Assembly: GCA_023150805.1 (NCBI GenBank)
Contig: JAKLKF010000056.1
Span: forward strand, 1-47,251
Source of the DNA: Myxococcota bacterium
GTDB lineage: Bacteria; Myxococcota_A; UBA796; UBA2385
Direction of reading: 5' to 3'
Length of the DNA stretch: 47,251 nucleotides
Part shown: piece by piece, positions 1 to 8,056 of the stretch
How the letters are laid out: every line of letters begins with the position of its first letter
Position numbering within the stretch: position 1 is the first letter of the stretch
Made by a program: the position numbers and the translations under genes
The notes under the pieces: generated by a model
Database searches by the model: none
Told to the model about the DNA's origin: nothing
Seen by the model: only the letters and a program-made list of their open reading frames with translations

Positions 1-585
1 GAGCAGTCCGGAGAGCGCCATGCTCGCGAGGTGGGTCGCCGCCGGCATCGACGGCAGGCCCGGAGGACCCCCGCGCGGGTCGGTGCCTGCCGCGGCGCCG
101 CCGACCGGGGGCGCCGACCCGTCGGGAGCCACGGTGGACTCGGGCATGGCGATGTGCACGCCGACGCGCAGGCGGTCCTCCTGCCCCCACAGCTCGAGCA
201 CGACGGCCGGCGCGCCCCGGGCGGGGGGCACGGTGTCCTGCCACAGCACGGTCCCGTCCGCCGAGCGCAGCGCGATGGTGAGGTCCGCGTCGGCCGGGTC
301 CACGTCGAAGGTGGCCACCGCGATCCCGTCGGCCGCCATCACGTCCTGCCCGCTGCCGTCGTCCTTCAAGGCGACGAAGGCCGTCGGCGCTCCAGGGCCC
401 ACGGCGACCTCGGTGGCCGCGGCGGCCAGCCAGGTCGGCAGGTCGCGGGTGACCACCGCGATGGGATCCGATCCGGGCTCCTGGACCAGGCGGGTCAGGT
501 CCGTCGCGGCGCGGGCCGGCAGCGCCGCCGCGGCGCCCCATGCCAGCGCGAGCGGCAGCATCGGGGGCCGGCACCGGCGGCTCAC
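1..585 (-). CDS. Secreted, probably membrane-anchored DDG/ADGI-motif protein (3' partial)
   Basis: The 5' part (195 codons) of a protein running off the left edge; function unknown. It starts at GTG 585, overlapping the upstream stop by four bases (GTGA), which implies translational coupling. Residues 1-27 look like a signal peptide (basic start, then LPLALAWGAAAALPARA). An extracytoplasmic domain of about 100 residues follows, carrying KDDGSGQDVMAADGI and later a DGTVLWQDTV stretch. The same two motifs recur in the protein at 6440-7606, so the two are paralogues. A Gly/Ala/Pro-rich linker follows, and the last visible residues (HLASMALSGLL) look like the start of a membrane segment, matching the paralogue's layout. 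The DDG...GDGI pattern resembles choice-of-anchor/Ig-like surface domains; that family link is inference. Confidence 0.75.
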   Translation of the reverse strand, partial: MSRRCRPPMLPLALAWGAAAALPARAATDLTRLVQEPGSDPIAVVTRDLPTWLAAAATEVAVGPGAPTAFVALKDDGSGQDVMAADGIAVATFDVDPADADLTIALRSADGTVLWQDTVPPARGAPAVVLELWGQEDRLRVGVHIAMPESTVAPDGSAPPVGGAAAGTDPRGGPPGLPSMPAATHLASMALSGLL

Positions 586-2375
586 GGGGCCTCCCCGCGG
601 TGCGCGCGCGCCAGCGCCTCGTAGGCCGCGCGCGGGTCCGTGGGCGCGCCCGCCGGGAGCACGAAGAGCGCGATGGTCTCGCCGCCGTCGCTGCTGACGC
701 GGGCCGGCGGCCCGGCCGCGACCTGCTCCATGCCCCCCAGGACCACGGCGTGGATCTCGTTGGGCAGCAGGTCCAGGTGCACCGCCACGGCGCGGATGCC
801 CAGCGCCTCCAGCAGGCTGCGGACGGCCTCGACCCGCTGCCCGAGGTGCTGGTCGGGGGGATCGGCGGCCTCGATCAGCAGCGACAGCACCTCTCGCCCG
901 ACGACGGCCCGCGGGTTCTCTCGCAGGGGCTTCACGCAGGGATCCAGCACCGGGCGGCGGTGCGTCGCCTGGTAGTAGCAGAGCAGGTGTCCCACGACGG
1001 CGAAGTCGTCGTCCCGGTCCTCGAAGGGCGGCTGCCCCAGCAGGTCCAGCAGGGGGCCGTCGGGTGGGGCGGCCTGGTAGGCCGAGGGGGTGGCGGCGAT
1101 GGTCTGGCGGGCCCGCAGCGGCGCGCCGGTCCCCACGAGCGCGTCGATCAGGACCACGACGAAGAGGGGCGCCACCCAGGCGCCGCCGACGCGCCGGGCG
1201 AGCCGGTCGGCCACCAGGGCCGCGACGAGCCCGCCGCCCAGGTACCACAGCCACATCATGCGCACCGGGAAGTGCACCTTGCGCCAGACGGGCAGGTCGG
1301 TGGCGAAGAGCAGGGGCGTGGCTGCCCAGCTCCGGTCGTCGAGGCCCACCTGCACCGCTGGCCCGAAGGCCAGCACCAGGCCGGCCACGGCGAGCCCCAG
1401 CCAGGTGCGCCAGCCCGGGAGGCCGCGCAGGACCCGGGGCGCGAAGAGGACCAGCCCCAGGGTCCCAGCACCCAGGGGCGCCGAGATGGAGTGGTTGCGC
1501 ACCATGTCGACCGCGGGGGTCCAGGCGGCCAGCCCCCCCAGGCTGGCCACGCCCGACAGGACCCACCCGTCGGGCGCCGTCTCCTCGACGCTGTCGACGC
1601 CCAGGAAGGAGGCGGCGTAGGCCGCGCTGGCGACGCCGACCACCAGGGCCATGGGCGCGGTGGCGCGCGCGAGCCGTCGGCGGTCGGGCTGCAGCAGGGC
1701 GCCGCGCAGCAGCATCACGGCGGCCACCAGCGCGCCGATGAGCGCCAGGTAGGCGGTGGTCGCCAGGCACAGGACCCAGGCGGCGCCGGCGAGCAGGCCG
1801 TGCACCGGGCGACCGGCGCGCGAGGTGGCCCGCAGGGTCCACAGGGCAAGCAGGGGCAGCCACGGGTCGAGCAGGAAGTAGACGTGCCCCTCGAGCCAGG
1901 CCGTGGCGGCGAGGCCGGAGAAGCCGAAGGCGACGCCGGCCAGCAGGGACCAGGGGAAGCGCACGCCCAGGCCGCGGGCCGCCAGCCGCTCGGCGGCCCA
2001 GGCGGTCAGCACCGGTCCGACCAGGACCAGCAGGGCCACCTGCTGCAGGGGTGTCAGGATGGCCTGGGTGGCGGCCGCCAGGGCCAGGTGGATCCAGGCG
2101 TCGACCAGTTCGACGCTGGCGCCCAGCGGGTAGTTGGTCGACGGGTCGACCAGGTCGGGGAGCAGGTCGACGCCGCGCGTGGCCATCCACACCACGCCGT
2201 ACTGGTCGAACTGCCGGGTGTGCAGGGCGTCGCCTCCCGACAGGACCAGGGGCCAGGTGAAGGCGACCGACAGCAGGCCGTAGAAGGCCAGCGTGAGGAG
2301 CGTGCGCGCCGCGTCGGACAGCGGGGGAGCGGCGGTCCGGCGGGGGGCGTCGGCGGCGGGGGCCGGCGAGGTCAC
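582..2375 (-). CDS. Polytopic membrane protein, GT-C/YfhO-like
   Basis: A 597-residue protein with about ten or more hydrophobic segments over its first 430 residues and a soluble C-terminal domain. The N-terminal TWPLVLSGGDALHTRQFDQY and the NYPLGASVEL loop resemble bacterial GT-C-fold membrane proteins (YfhO or Dol-P-sugar transferase-like), which move sugars from polyprenyl carriers outside the inner membrane. No diagnostic catalytic motif is certain, so enzymatic activity is inferred. The GTG start at 2375 overlaps the stop of the upstream gene as GTGA, and its own stop overlaps the next start the same way, giving a tightly coupled three-gene operon. The gene probably builds or modifies an envelope glycan. 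It could also be a non-enzymatic YfhO-like protein. Confidence 0.75.
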   Translation of the reverse strand: MTSPAPAADAPRRTAAPPLSDAARTLLTLAFYGLLSVAFTWPLVLSGGDALHTRQFDQYGVVWMATRGVDLLPDLVDPSTNYPLGASVELVDAWIHLALAAATQAILTPLQQVALLVLVGPVLTAWAAERLAARGLGVRFPWSLLAGVAFGFSGLAATAWLEGHVYFLLDPWLPLLALWTLRATSRAGRPVHGLLAGAAWVLCLATTAYLALIGALVAAVMLLRGALLQPDRRRLARATAPMALVVGVASAAYAASFLGVDSVEETAPDGWVLSGVASLGGLAAWTPAVDMVRNHSISAPLGAGTLGLVLFAPRVLRGLPGWRTWLGLAVAGLVLAFGPAVQVGLDDRSWAATPLLFATDLPVWRKVHFPVRMMWLWYLGGGLVAALVADRLARRVGGAWVAPLFVVVLIDALVGTGAPLRARQTIAATPSAYQAAPPDGPLLDLLGQPPFEDRDDDFAVVGHLLCYYQATHRRPVLDPCVKPLRENPRAVVGREVLSLLIEAADPPDQHLGQRVEAVRSLLEALGIRAVAVHLDLLPNEIHAVVLGGMEQVAAGPPARVSSDGGETIALFVLPAGAPTDPRAAYEALARAHRGEAP

Positions 2376-2845
2376 CGGCGCTGCCCGAGGGCCACGAGGC
2401 AGGCCACGTAGACCACGCAGACGGCGATCCACCCCAGGCCGGCGTGCAGCGCGAGGGCGGCGCCCTGGTCGGGGTGGCGCCCGTGCGCCTGCACCCAGGC
2501 GGCCCGGCTCACGACCGCGGCGCCGTCGACCTCCTCGACGTAGAAGGACAGGCGGGAGAGCCGGGCGTCCGGCGTGAGGACCACCCGCCGGTACGCGGCC
2601 TCGGCCCCGGCGCCCGCGACCGACAGCTCGACGTCGACGAAGCGCACCGGCTCTCCGGTGAACGCGGCCACGTAGATGCCGTCCTGGGCGACGTCCCCGG
2701 CGACCGAACCGTCGTCCACCAGCGCCTGGGTCTGGTCGCCGGTCGGGCGATGCAGCGTGGCCGTCATCTCCCGCAGGCGGGGAGAGGAGCTGGCCGCCTG
2801 GACCAGGACGAGCTGCGTGGCGGGGCTCTGGACGCGGGGTTCCAC
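2372..2845 (-). CDS. Small protein with DDG/DGI domain and C-terminal membrane anchor
   Basis: A 157-residue first gene of a three-gene operon. The N-terminal 120 residues form one predicted beta domain with LVDDGSVAGDVAQDGIY, related to the motif in the proteins at 1-585 and 6440-7606. One hydrophobic helix near the C terminus (GLGWIAVCVVYVACLVAL) is followed by GQRR, a positive-inside anchor. No signal peptide is visible at GTG 2845, and no usual start codon was found just upstream in frame; either the domain stays cytoplasmic or secretion is non-classical. A promoter-like TTACACT lies 27 bases upstream of the start (2872-2878). Function is unknown; the context suggests a partner of the GT-C-like protein. 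Confidence 0.65.
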   Translation of the reverse strand: MEPRVQSPATQLVLVQAASSSPRLREMTATLHRPTGDQTQALVDDGSVAGDVAQDGIYVAAFTGEPVRFVDVELSVAGAGAEAAYRRVVLTPDARLSRLSFYVEEVDGAAVVSRAAWVQAHGRHPDQGAALALHAGLGWIAVCVVYVACLVALGQRR

Positions 2846-2920
2846 CGGGCAGGTCCTGGGGAGGCGGCCGCAGTGTAACGCAGGGGTCTTCGCCGCCGGC
2901 CGCGGGGTGGGGAGGGCGGG

Positions 2921-3973
2921 TCAGGGGCGGCGGGTGGCCGGGGCGTGGTGCACCCGGACGGCGCAGGCCAGCACCCAGCGGTCGCGGAAGCGTCCCAGGA
3001 CCGGGGAGGAGCAGTCGTCGTCCCACAGGTGCGGGTCGAACAGCCGCTGCACCTGCTCGATGGTGCCGTCCGGCGCCATGCGCGCCACCATCGGCGGCGC
3101 CATGCCACCCTCGACCTGGGCCACCAGGTACAGGCGGTCCCCGTGGACGGTGCAGTGGGGCACGCTGGGCCCCTGCCAGTCGAAGCCGGGGACCTCGTGG
3201 AAGGACCGCCCCCCGTCCTCGCTCACGGCGGCCTTGACCAGGCGCGTCTGGCTGGTCCAGAAGAGCCACTCGCGCTGACCGAAGTGGCAGACGACGGGGT
3301 CCGCCAGCGTCGGGGCCTCGAAGATCGGGGCGGGAGGGCTCTGCTCGCGCAGCCGGTCGGTCCAGGTCGCGCGGTAGACGCCGTGCAGCCCGGGCACGTC
3401 GGCCGGATCGACGTCGCGGACGGAGTGCCCGAACCAGTGGGCCTCGACCACGCCCGCTGCCGACAGGCGCAGGGACGGGTCGACCGGGAAGAGCTGGCTG
3501 GCCTGGTGGATGGGCACGCCGGCGATCCCCCAGGTCTCCAGGTCGGTGGTCGACAGCAGCGGGAAGAACGCGGTGGTGGGCAGGGGGCCCAGGCCGCGCA
3601 GGAAGTCGCCGGCGGGCATTCCGGCGATGAGCAGGCGGGAGCCCACGACGGCGAGGTCCAGGCTGGAGAGGTGCACGGCGATGACGCGGGGATCGGGCTC
3701 CCAGCGCACGAGGTCCGTGCTGGTGGCGATGCGCACCTGCCAGTGGGGCGTGGAGGGCAGCGAGGTCGGCAGCAGGATCGCGTCGAAGGCGGTGCCCTCC
3801 CAGAACCGGGGGTTGGCCCAGTCGGCGGGCTCCTCTCCCGGCGGGCGGTCCTGCCAGGCCGTGCAGGCGGCCAGGCCCGCCGCCAGCAGCGGGGCGAGCA
3901 CCACCGACGGCCACCCGGCGCGGGCCGCAGGTCGGCGCGTGGAGGGTGCGGGATCGGGGCGGTGCGACGGCAT
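2921..3973 (-). CDS. Lipoprotein with beta-propeller-like (GH43/BNR-like) repeats
   Basis: About 350 residues. The export signal ends in the lipobox LAAC, so this is a predicted lipoprotein. The mature part has recurring units of the STDLVRWEPD, STTDLETWG and SEDGGRSFHE type, as in five-bladed propeller glycosidases (GH43/GH32/GH68) and BNR-repeat proteins. Catalytic acids cannot be assigned, so hydrolase activity is uncertain. I chose ATG 3973 because GAGG lies about ten bases upstream; ATG 3991 is an alternative, and the lipobox is present either way. It lies divergently from a GT39-like gene, so glycan binding or trimming at the outer membrane is plausible but inferred. Confidence 0.7.
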   Translation of the reverse strand: MPSHRPDPAPSTRRPAARAGWPSVVLAPLLAAGLAACTAWQDRPPGEEPADWANPRFWEGTAFDAILLPTSLPSTPHWQVRIATSTDLVRWEPDPRVIAVHLSSLDLAVVGSRLLIAGMPAGDFLRGLGPLPTTAFFPLLSTTDLETWGIAGVPIHQASQLFPVDPSLRLSAAGVVEAHWFGHSVRDVDPADVPGLHGVYRATWTDRLREQSPPAPIFEAPTLADPVVCHFGQREWLFWTSQTRLVKAAVSEDGGRSFHEVPGFDWQGPSVPHCTVHGDRLYLVAQVEGGMAPPMVARMAPDGTIEQVQRLFDPHLWDDDCSSPVLGRFRDRWVLACAVRVHHAPATRRP

Positions 3974-4072
3974 CGGGCGCCTCGCGGGCATGGTCCCGCG
4001 GTGGAGGAGGGGACGGCCCCGACCTCGTAGCACCCGCTCTCGCCGCCCGCCGATGCGCGGGGTCGGGGCGGG

Positions 4073-4102
4073 TTGACGGCCGCTGGAGGGGCGACCTATG
4101 GT
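4073..4102 (+). promoter_or_regulatory. Sigma70-type promoter, possibly giving a leaderless mRNA
   Basis: -35 TTGACG at 4073-4078, an 18-base spacer, and -10 TATGGT at 4097-4102. The -10 ends only eight bases before ATG 4111, so transcription would begin at or next to the start codon. GGAGGGG at 4086-4092 lies inside the spacer, too far upstream to act as a Shine-Dalgarno. Confidence 0.6.
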
Positions 4103-4110
4103 GCCCGGCC

Positions 4111-5760
4111 ATGGCCTGGTCCCGTTGGCTCCGACGACCCACCGATCGGCGGGAGGGCGTGGCCGAGCCGCCCGGAGCGCCTCCGACGGGGGGCCTGCCT
4201 CCCTGGGCGGGGTGGGGGGTGGCGCTGGCCTCCACGGCGGGCATGCTGGCCTGGCTGGCGCGGGCGGGGCGGACGGCCGAGGGGGACATGGGCCACCTGG
4301 TGGCCGTCGAGCTCCGGCTGGCGCAGCTCCTCGCGGACGGAGAGGCCGCGGCGGCGGTCCGCCATGCCTGGGCGCTGTCGATGCCCCACCCGCCCCTGGG
4401 CTACCTGCCGGGGGTCGCCTCGGCGCTGCTCCTGGGCTTCGCGCCCTGGGTCCCGCTGATCTCGATGGGCCTCACCCTGCTGCTCTGCTGGGACGCGCTG
4501 CGCCGGCTGTGGGCGGGCGCCGCGCTCTGGTCCTGGCTGGCCCTGCTCTCCAGCCCCCTGGTCTGGGTCGCCGTCGAGCAACACAGCCGGGACCTGGTGG
4601 CCGGGGCCGTGGCCCTGCAGGCGGTGTCCTGGCTGGTGGCCAGCCAGGGCTTCTCGCGGCGAGGCGCCTCGATCGCCTTCGGCCTGTGGCTGGGGGTGGG
4701 CTTCCTGACCAAGTACACCTTCCCCATCTTCCTGGTCGGCACCTGCGGCCTGGCCGCGCTGTCCCTGAACCGGCGGCCGCGGTGGACGCGGTGGGGCAAC
4801 CTGGGCCTGGCCTTTGGCGGCTGGCTGCTGGTCGCGGGCGCCTGGTCCTGGCGGTGGGGCCGGACGGTGCTGGCCTACGCCAGCCACTCTGCCAGCGACG
4901 CGATGGTGGCCCACACCTCCAACTTCCGGGACCCGGCGACCCTGGAGAGCCTGGCCTACTACCCGCTGGCCCTGCGCGAGGCGCTGTCCCTGCCGGGCCT
5001 GCTGGTGGTGGGGGCGGCGGCGGTCGAGGGGCTCCGCCGGCGGGCGCCGGGTGGCCCGGTGGCGCTGCCCCTGGCGGGTGCCGCAGGCGGCGCAGCGCTG
5101 CTCTCCACGCTCCCGGAGGCCATCGACCGGTACGCGCTGCCCGGGCTGGTCCTCCTGGTGGCCCTGCTTCCGGCCCTGGGGCGCCGGGGGCGCGCGCTCG
5201 CGGCGGTCGTCTTCCTGCCCATGCTGGTGGCCAGCGCCTGGGGCTTCCGACCGGGGGCGGCCACGATCCGCCCCTCCTTCGACCATGGCCTGGACTCTGC
5301 GGCGGAGCTGGCCTGGCCCGCCTCGGACCGCTTCCGACCCTCGGACCTGCAGCTCGACGCGTGGCACCTGGACGAGGTCGTCCTGGCCCTGCGCCAGGCC
5401 CAGGGGGCCGACCGGGGCACCGTCGGCGTGCTGGCGGATCGCGACCCGGGCGCGGGCCCCACCTTCGCCACGATCCTGCTGGAGGCGGCGCGGCAGGGGC
5501 TGCGCTACGACTACGCCACCGTCGGACTGGCAGACGCGGCGGGGCAGGGCGCGGTGATGGTGGGGCCCCTGTTCGACGGCAGGCTGCCGAGCCGCCGGTT
5601 CACGGCCCTGGTCGCGGTGCACACGCCAGGGTCGGCGTCAGCGGTCGCGCAGTGGCTGCGCAGCCACCCCGGCCAGGAGCTGGCGCGGGTCCCGGGCCCC
5701 CGCGGCGGCTTCGTCACGGTGCACCGGCTGGACCACCCGGCGGGAGGGTTGGTGCCGTAG
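4111..5760 (+). CDS. GT39-family (ArnT/PMT-like) membrane glycosyltransferase
   Basis: A 549-residue protein of the dolichyl-phosphate-mannose transferase type, with roughly ten hydrophobic segments. The first periplasmic loop carries acidic AEGDMGHLV, where this family has its catalytic Asp. The SMPHPPLGYLPG and LTKYTFPIF stretches are typical of bacterial GT39 proteins. It would transfer a sugar from a polyprenyl phosphate to a protein or lipid on the periplasmic face. The soluble C-terminal part (from about residue 400) has no recognised motif. ATG 4111 starts just after the hydrophilic MAWSRWLRR N terminus, eight bases after a -10 element. The 3' end overlaps a convergent lipoprotein gene by 47 bases. 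Confidence 0.8.
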   Translation: MAWSRWLRRPTDRREGVAEPPGAPPTGGLPPWAGWGVALASTAGMLAWLARAGRTAEGDMGHLVAVELRLAQLLADGEAAAAVRHAWALSMPHPPLGYLPGVASALLLGFAPWVPLISMGLTLLLCWDALRRLWAGAALWSWLALLSSPLVWVAVEQHSRDLVAGAVALQAVSWLVASQGFSRRGASIAFGLWLGVGFLTKYTFPIFLVGTCGLAALSLNRRPRWTRWGNLGLAFGGWLLVAGAWSWRWGRTVLAYASHSASDAMVAHTSNFRDPATLESLAYYPLALREALSLPGLLVVGAAAVEGLRRRAPGGPVALPLAGAAGGAALLSTLPEAIDRYALPGLVLLVALLPALGRRGRALAAVVFLPMLVASAWGFRPGAATIRPSFDHGLDSAAELAWPASDRFRPSDLQLDAWHLDEVVLALRQAQGADRGTVGVLADRDPGAGPTFATILLEAARQGLRYDYATVGLADAAGQGAVMVGPLFDGRLPSRRFTALVAVHTPGSASAVAQWLRSHPGQELARVPGPRGGFVTVHRLDHPAGGLVP

Positions 5761-6301
5761 CGGCGCGGTCCGGCGGATCTCCCGGCGCGAGGTCCCCCAG
5801 GTCCGGGTCGTCGACGATCTCGATGTCCAGGCCACCGAGGTCCTGGTCCCGCACCCGCGTCGGGGTCGGCAGGCGTCCGGCGGGCCAGGCGCTGCGCCGC
5901 TGGGGATCGGCCTGGTCCACCAGGAAGGCGATGATCTGCACCTCGCCCGCCCGCGCGGGGGCCTGCGTGGTCCACGGCCCCGGGCCCTCCAGCTCCACGC
6001 GCTGGAGCAGCCCCGGAGCGCGGCCCTCGGCGCCGAGGACCTCGACCCGGACCGGGCCGCTGCGGCGGCCGGCGTAGCGGATCTCGCCGGACAGGGTGAC
6101 GGTCTGGGCCGGCAGCTCGCTCCAGGGCAGGAGGCGTGGGCCGGCAGACCACGCCGGGGACGATGCGTCGAGGGACTGGAACCCGGCGGTCGGAGAGAGG
6201 GGCGGCGGGTCCGTCGGGGCCGGCGCAGGGCCCGGCGCCTGCCCGGTGCACCCGGCCCCCACGACGAGCAGGGCAGCGCCCCAGGTGGCGGTGCGGAACA
6301 T
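5714..6301 (-). CDS. Lipoprotein of unknown function
   Basis: 195 residues. The short signal MFRTATWGAALLVVGAGC places the predicted lipidated Cys at 18, with a slightly atypical lipobox (GAGC). A Pro-rich tether (PAPTDPPPLSP) follows, then a beta-rich domain with two charged/hydrophobic blocks (VTLSGEIRYAG; VQIIAFLVDQ), and an acidic tail with DLGGLDIEIVDDPDLGDL. It resembles small carboxypeptidase-regulatory-like or Ig-like lipoproteins, but no family is certain. Its 3' end overlaps the 3' end of the GT39-like gene. A TA-containing promoter-like sequence (GGCTAGCC) sits about 30 bases upstream. Confidence 0.65.
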   Translation of the reverse strand: MFRTATWGAALLVVGAGCTGQAPGPAPAPTDPPPLSPTAGFQSLDASSPAWSAGPRLLPWSELPAQTVTLSGEIRYAGRRSGPVRVEVLGAEGRAPGLLQRVELEGPGPWTTQAPARAGEVQIIAFLVDQADPQRRSAWPAGRLPTPTRVRDQDLGGLDIEIVDDPDLGDLAPGDPPDRAATAPTLPPGGPAGAP

Positions 6302-6439
6302 CAGCTTCGACCTCGGCGCGGAGGGCGGGGCTAGCCCACCGGCCGCTGGCTCGCCACGTCGCCGGCGAGGTTAGGCCCGTGCCTCGACGACACCACCCGA
6401 CCGTCCGATCGCGGGAACCCACGGTCGTGAGGGGGCTCG

Positions 6440-7606
6440 ATGCTGCTGGTCTCCCCGATGATCCCCCTCCTCCTCCTGTGCGGTCCGCGCGCCGCGTCCG
6501 CGGCCGGGCCGGGGGGCCCCACCGGCTTCGGGGTCTCGGTGACGTTGCCGGCTGCCCAGGGCGAGAGCCTCACCGTGCTGCTGGAGACCGGCGATGGCCA
6601 GGAGACGGTGCTCCTCATGGACGACGGGCAGACCCCGGACATGCTGGCGGGAGACGGCATCTATATGGGGCACCACTTCCACGCGCCCGAGGGGGACGTG
6701 GCGGTGACCGTGCAGACGCCGGCCGGGCAGGTGCTGTGGGCCCAGACGGTGACGGTCGCCGCGTCCGACGCCACCCAGATCCTGGACGTCGTGCTCGACG
6801 GCGCCGCCGGCAGCTACACGGTGAAGGAGATCATGCCACCTCCGGCGAACCTGGCAGGCGCACCCCCGACGGCCGGGACCGCGCCGCCGTTGCTGTCGCC
6901 CTCTGGTGGCGACGGGGCGGCCGTCGTGCCGCCGGGTGTCCTTCCTCCGGGCGCCCTGCCGCCGGGGGCAGGGGGCTCGAGGGCGACCGGCGGGCTGCTG
7001 CCGGTGGTGGGGGCAGGCGCCGCGGGCCTGCTGCTCGGCGGCGTCGGGGCCCTCGTGGTGGCGCGGCGACGCCGCAAGGCGCCGCTGGCCTGGGTGGGGG
7101 AGGGGAGGCCCGCCGAAGCGCCGGCCGACCTGCCCGACCTCCTGGGGCAACGCCAGGTCTGGACGGTGCCTGACGAGGCCGCGGTGGGACCGGCGGTGGC
7201 GGGGCTCGCGGAGCGGATCGCGGGCTTCGCGGTCGTCCTGGTCGTCCCGCGGCCGCAGGGGCGCTCCGAGCTGGCCGGCCGCCTCGCCGGTCGGCCGGGG
7301 ATCTGCTGGCCGACGAAGGATCGGCCGGAGCCCCGCGACCTGTTCCCGCTGGCAGCGAGCCTGCAGGTGGCGGGACCGGTCGTGCTGCTGGTCGAGGGGC
7401 CCGACGCGCTGGACGCGCCCCTCAAGGACGAAGGCCCGGGCGCGGTGGTCGACGAGCTGCTGGCCGAGGCGCCCGCCTGGCTGAGCGTGCTCGTGCTGGC
7501 CAGCGCGGCCTGGACGGGAGAGGCCCGCCCGTCGCGGACGCTGGTGCGCCTGCCCGACGGCCTGGGGCCGGAGGGCGGGCCGACGCTGATCCCTCTCCCG
7601 CAGTAG
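6440..7606 (+). CDS. Membrane-spanning DDG/GDGI-motif protein with DUF835-like cytoplasmic tail
   Basis: 388 residues: signal peptide 1-22; extracytoplasmic beta domain about 28-130 with LLMDDGQTPDMLAGDGIY (59-75) and GQVLWAQTV; Pro/Gly-rich linker 133-180; transmembrane helix 185-208 followed by RRRRK; and a soluble cytoplasmic domain 215-388. The tail has alternating beta strands and helices (AVVLVVPRPQGRSE; GPVVLLVEGPDALDAPL), recalling DUF835, a domain often found in signalling proteins; that is inferred from pattern only. The layout suggests a surface sensor signalling across the inner membrane. GAGGGGG lies just before ATG 6440. It is a paralogue of the truncated gene at 1-585. Confidence 0.7.
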   Translation: MLLVSPMIPLLLLCGPRAASAAGPGGPTGFGVSVTLPAAQGESLTVLLETGDGQETVLLMDDGQTPDMLAGDGIYMGHHFHAPEGDVAVTVQTPAGQVLWAQTVTVAASDATQILDVVLDGAAGSYTVKEIMPPPANLAGAPPTAGTAPPLLSPSGGDGAAVVPPGVLPPGALPPGAGGSRATGGLLPVVGAGAAGLLLGGVGALVVARRRRKAPLAWVGEGRPAEAPADLPDLLGQRQVWTVPDEAAVGPAVAGLAERIAGFAVVLVVPRPQGRSELAGRLAGRPGICWPTKDRPEPRDLFPLAASLQVAGPVVLLVEGPDALDAPLKDEGPGAVVDELLAEAPAWLSVLVLASAAWTGEARPSRTLVRLPDGLGPEGGPTLIPLPQ

Positions 7607-7607
7607 C

Positions 7608-7632
7608 CGGCAGGGGCCGTCGCCGCCTGCCG
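7608..7632. terminator. Hairpin between convergent genes
   Basis: CGGCAGG (7608-7614) and CCTGCCG (7626-7632) form a 7-bp GC stem with an 11-base loop, placed between convergent stop codons at 7606 and 7640. There is no U-tract, so Rho-independent termination is only inferred. Confidence 0.45.
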
Positions 7633-7639
7633 CCGGGGG

Positions 7640-7816
7640 TCAGTCCTGCTTGCCGCCGCCCTTGGCCTGGTGGGGGGCGTTGGCGTCCGCCTCGGGGGTG
7701 TGGACCGGGAAGGCCGGGGTCGAGCCGTGGTTCTGCAGCGCGTTCTTGCGGGCGCGGCCGGCGTTGTCGTGGCGGATCTTGCGGCGGTACTCGGTCTGGC
7801 TGGTCGAGCTGGACAT
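7640..7816 (-). CDS. Small basic conserved-looking protein
   Basis: A 58-residue protein beginning MSSSTSQTEYRRKIRHDN and containing GRARKNALQNHGSTPAF and HTPEADANAPH. The first two thirds are rich in Arg/Lys/Asn. There is no signal peptide or membrane segment. ATG 7816 is preceded by GGAG at good spacing, and a perfect -35 TTGACA with a 17-base spacer lies about 110 bases upstream, so it looks like a genuine, well-expressed gene. The basic head suggests nucleic acid or ribosome binding; this is inference and no family can be named with confidence. Confidence 0.7.
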   Translation of the reverse strand: MSSSTSQTEYRRKIRHDNAGRARKNALQNHGSTPAFPVHTPEADANAPHQAKGGGKQD

Positions 7817-7926
7817 GGCTGGCTCCAGGGCGGTCGAAGGCGGCGCGGGGGGACCAGGGCGCACCCTTCGCGCGCGAAGTGCGCCGAGGGCCACCACGGG
7901 CACAGGACGCCCCGCGGAACCGTCGG

Positions 7927-7955
7927 TGTCTAAGCCCCGGTGCCGGCCTTGTCAA
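7927..7955 (-). promoter_or_regulatory. Sigma70-type promoter for the 58-residue basic protein
   Basis: On the minus strand: -35 TTGACA (7955-7950), a 17-base spacer, and -10 TAGACA (7932-7927). Transcription would start near 7920, giving a leader of about 100 nucleotides. Confidence 0.6.
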
Positions 7956-8056
7956 AGGAGGCCCGGGCCGCGCCGGAGACGGCGGACGGCGCCGGGTGGA
8001 GACCTTGCGGCGAGCCGTGCTATTCGTGCTCCTGCCCGACCCTCCCCGGAGACCCC

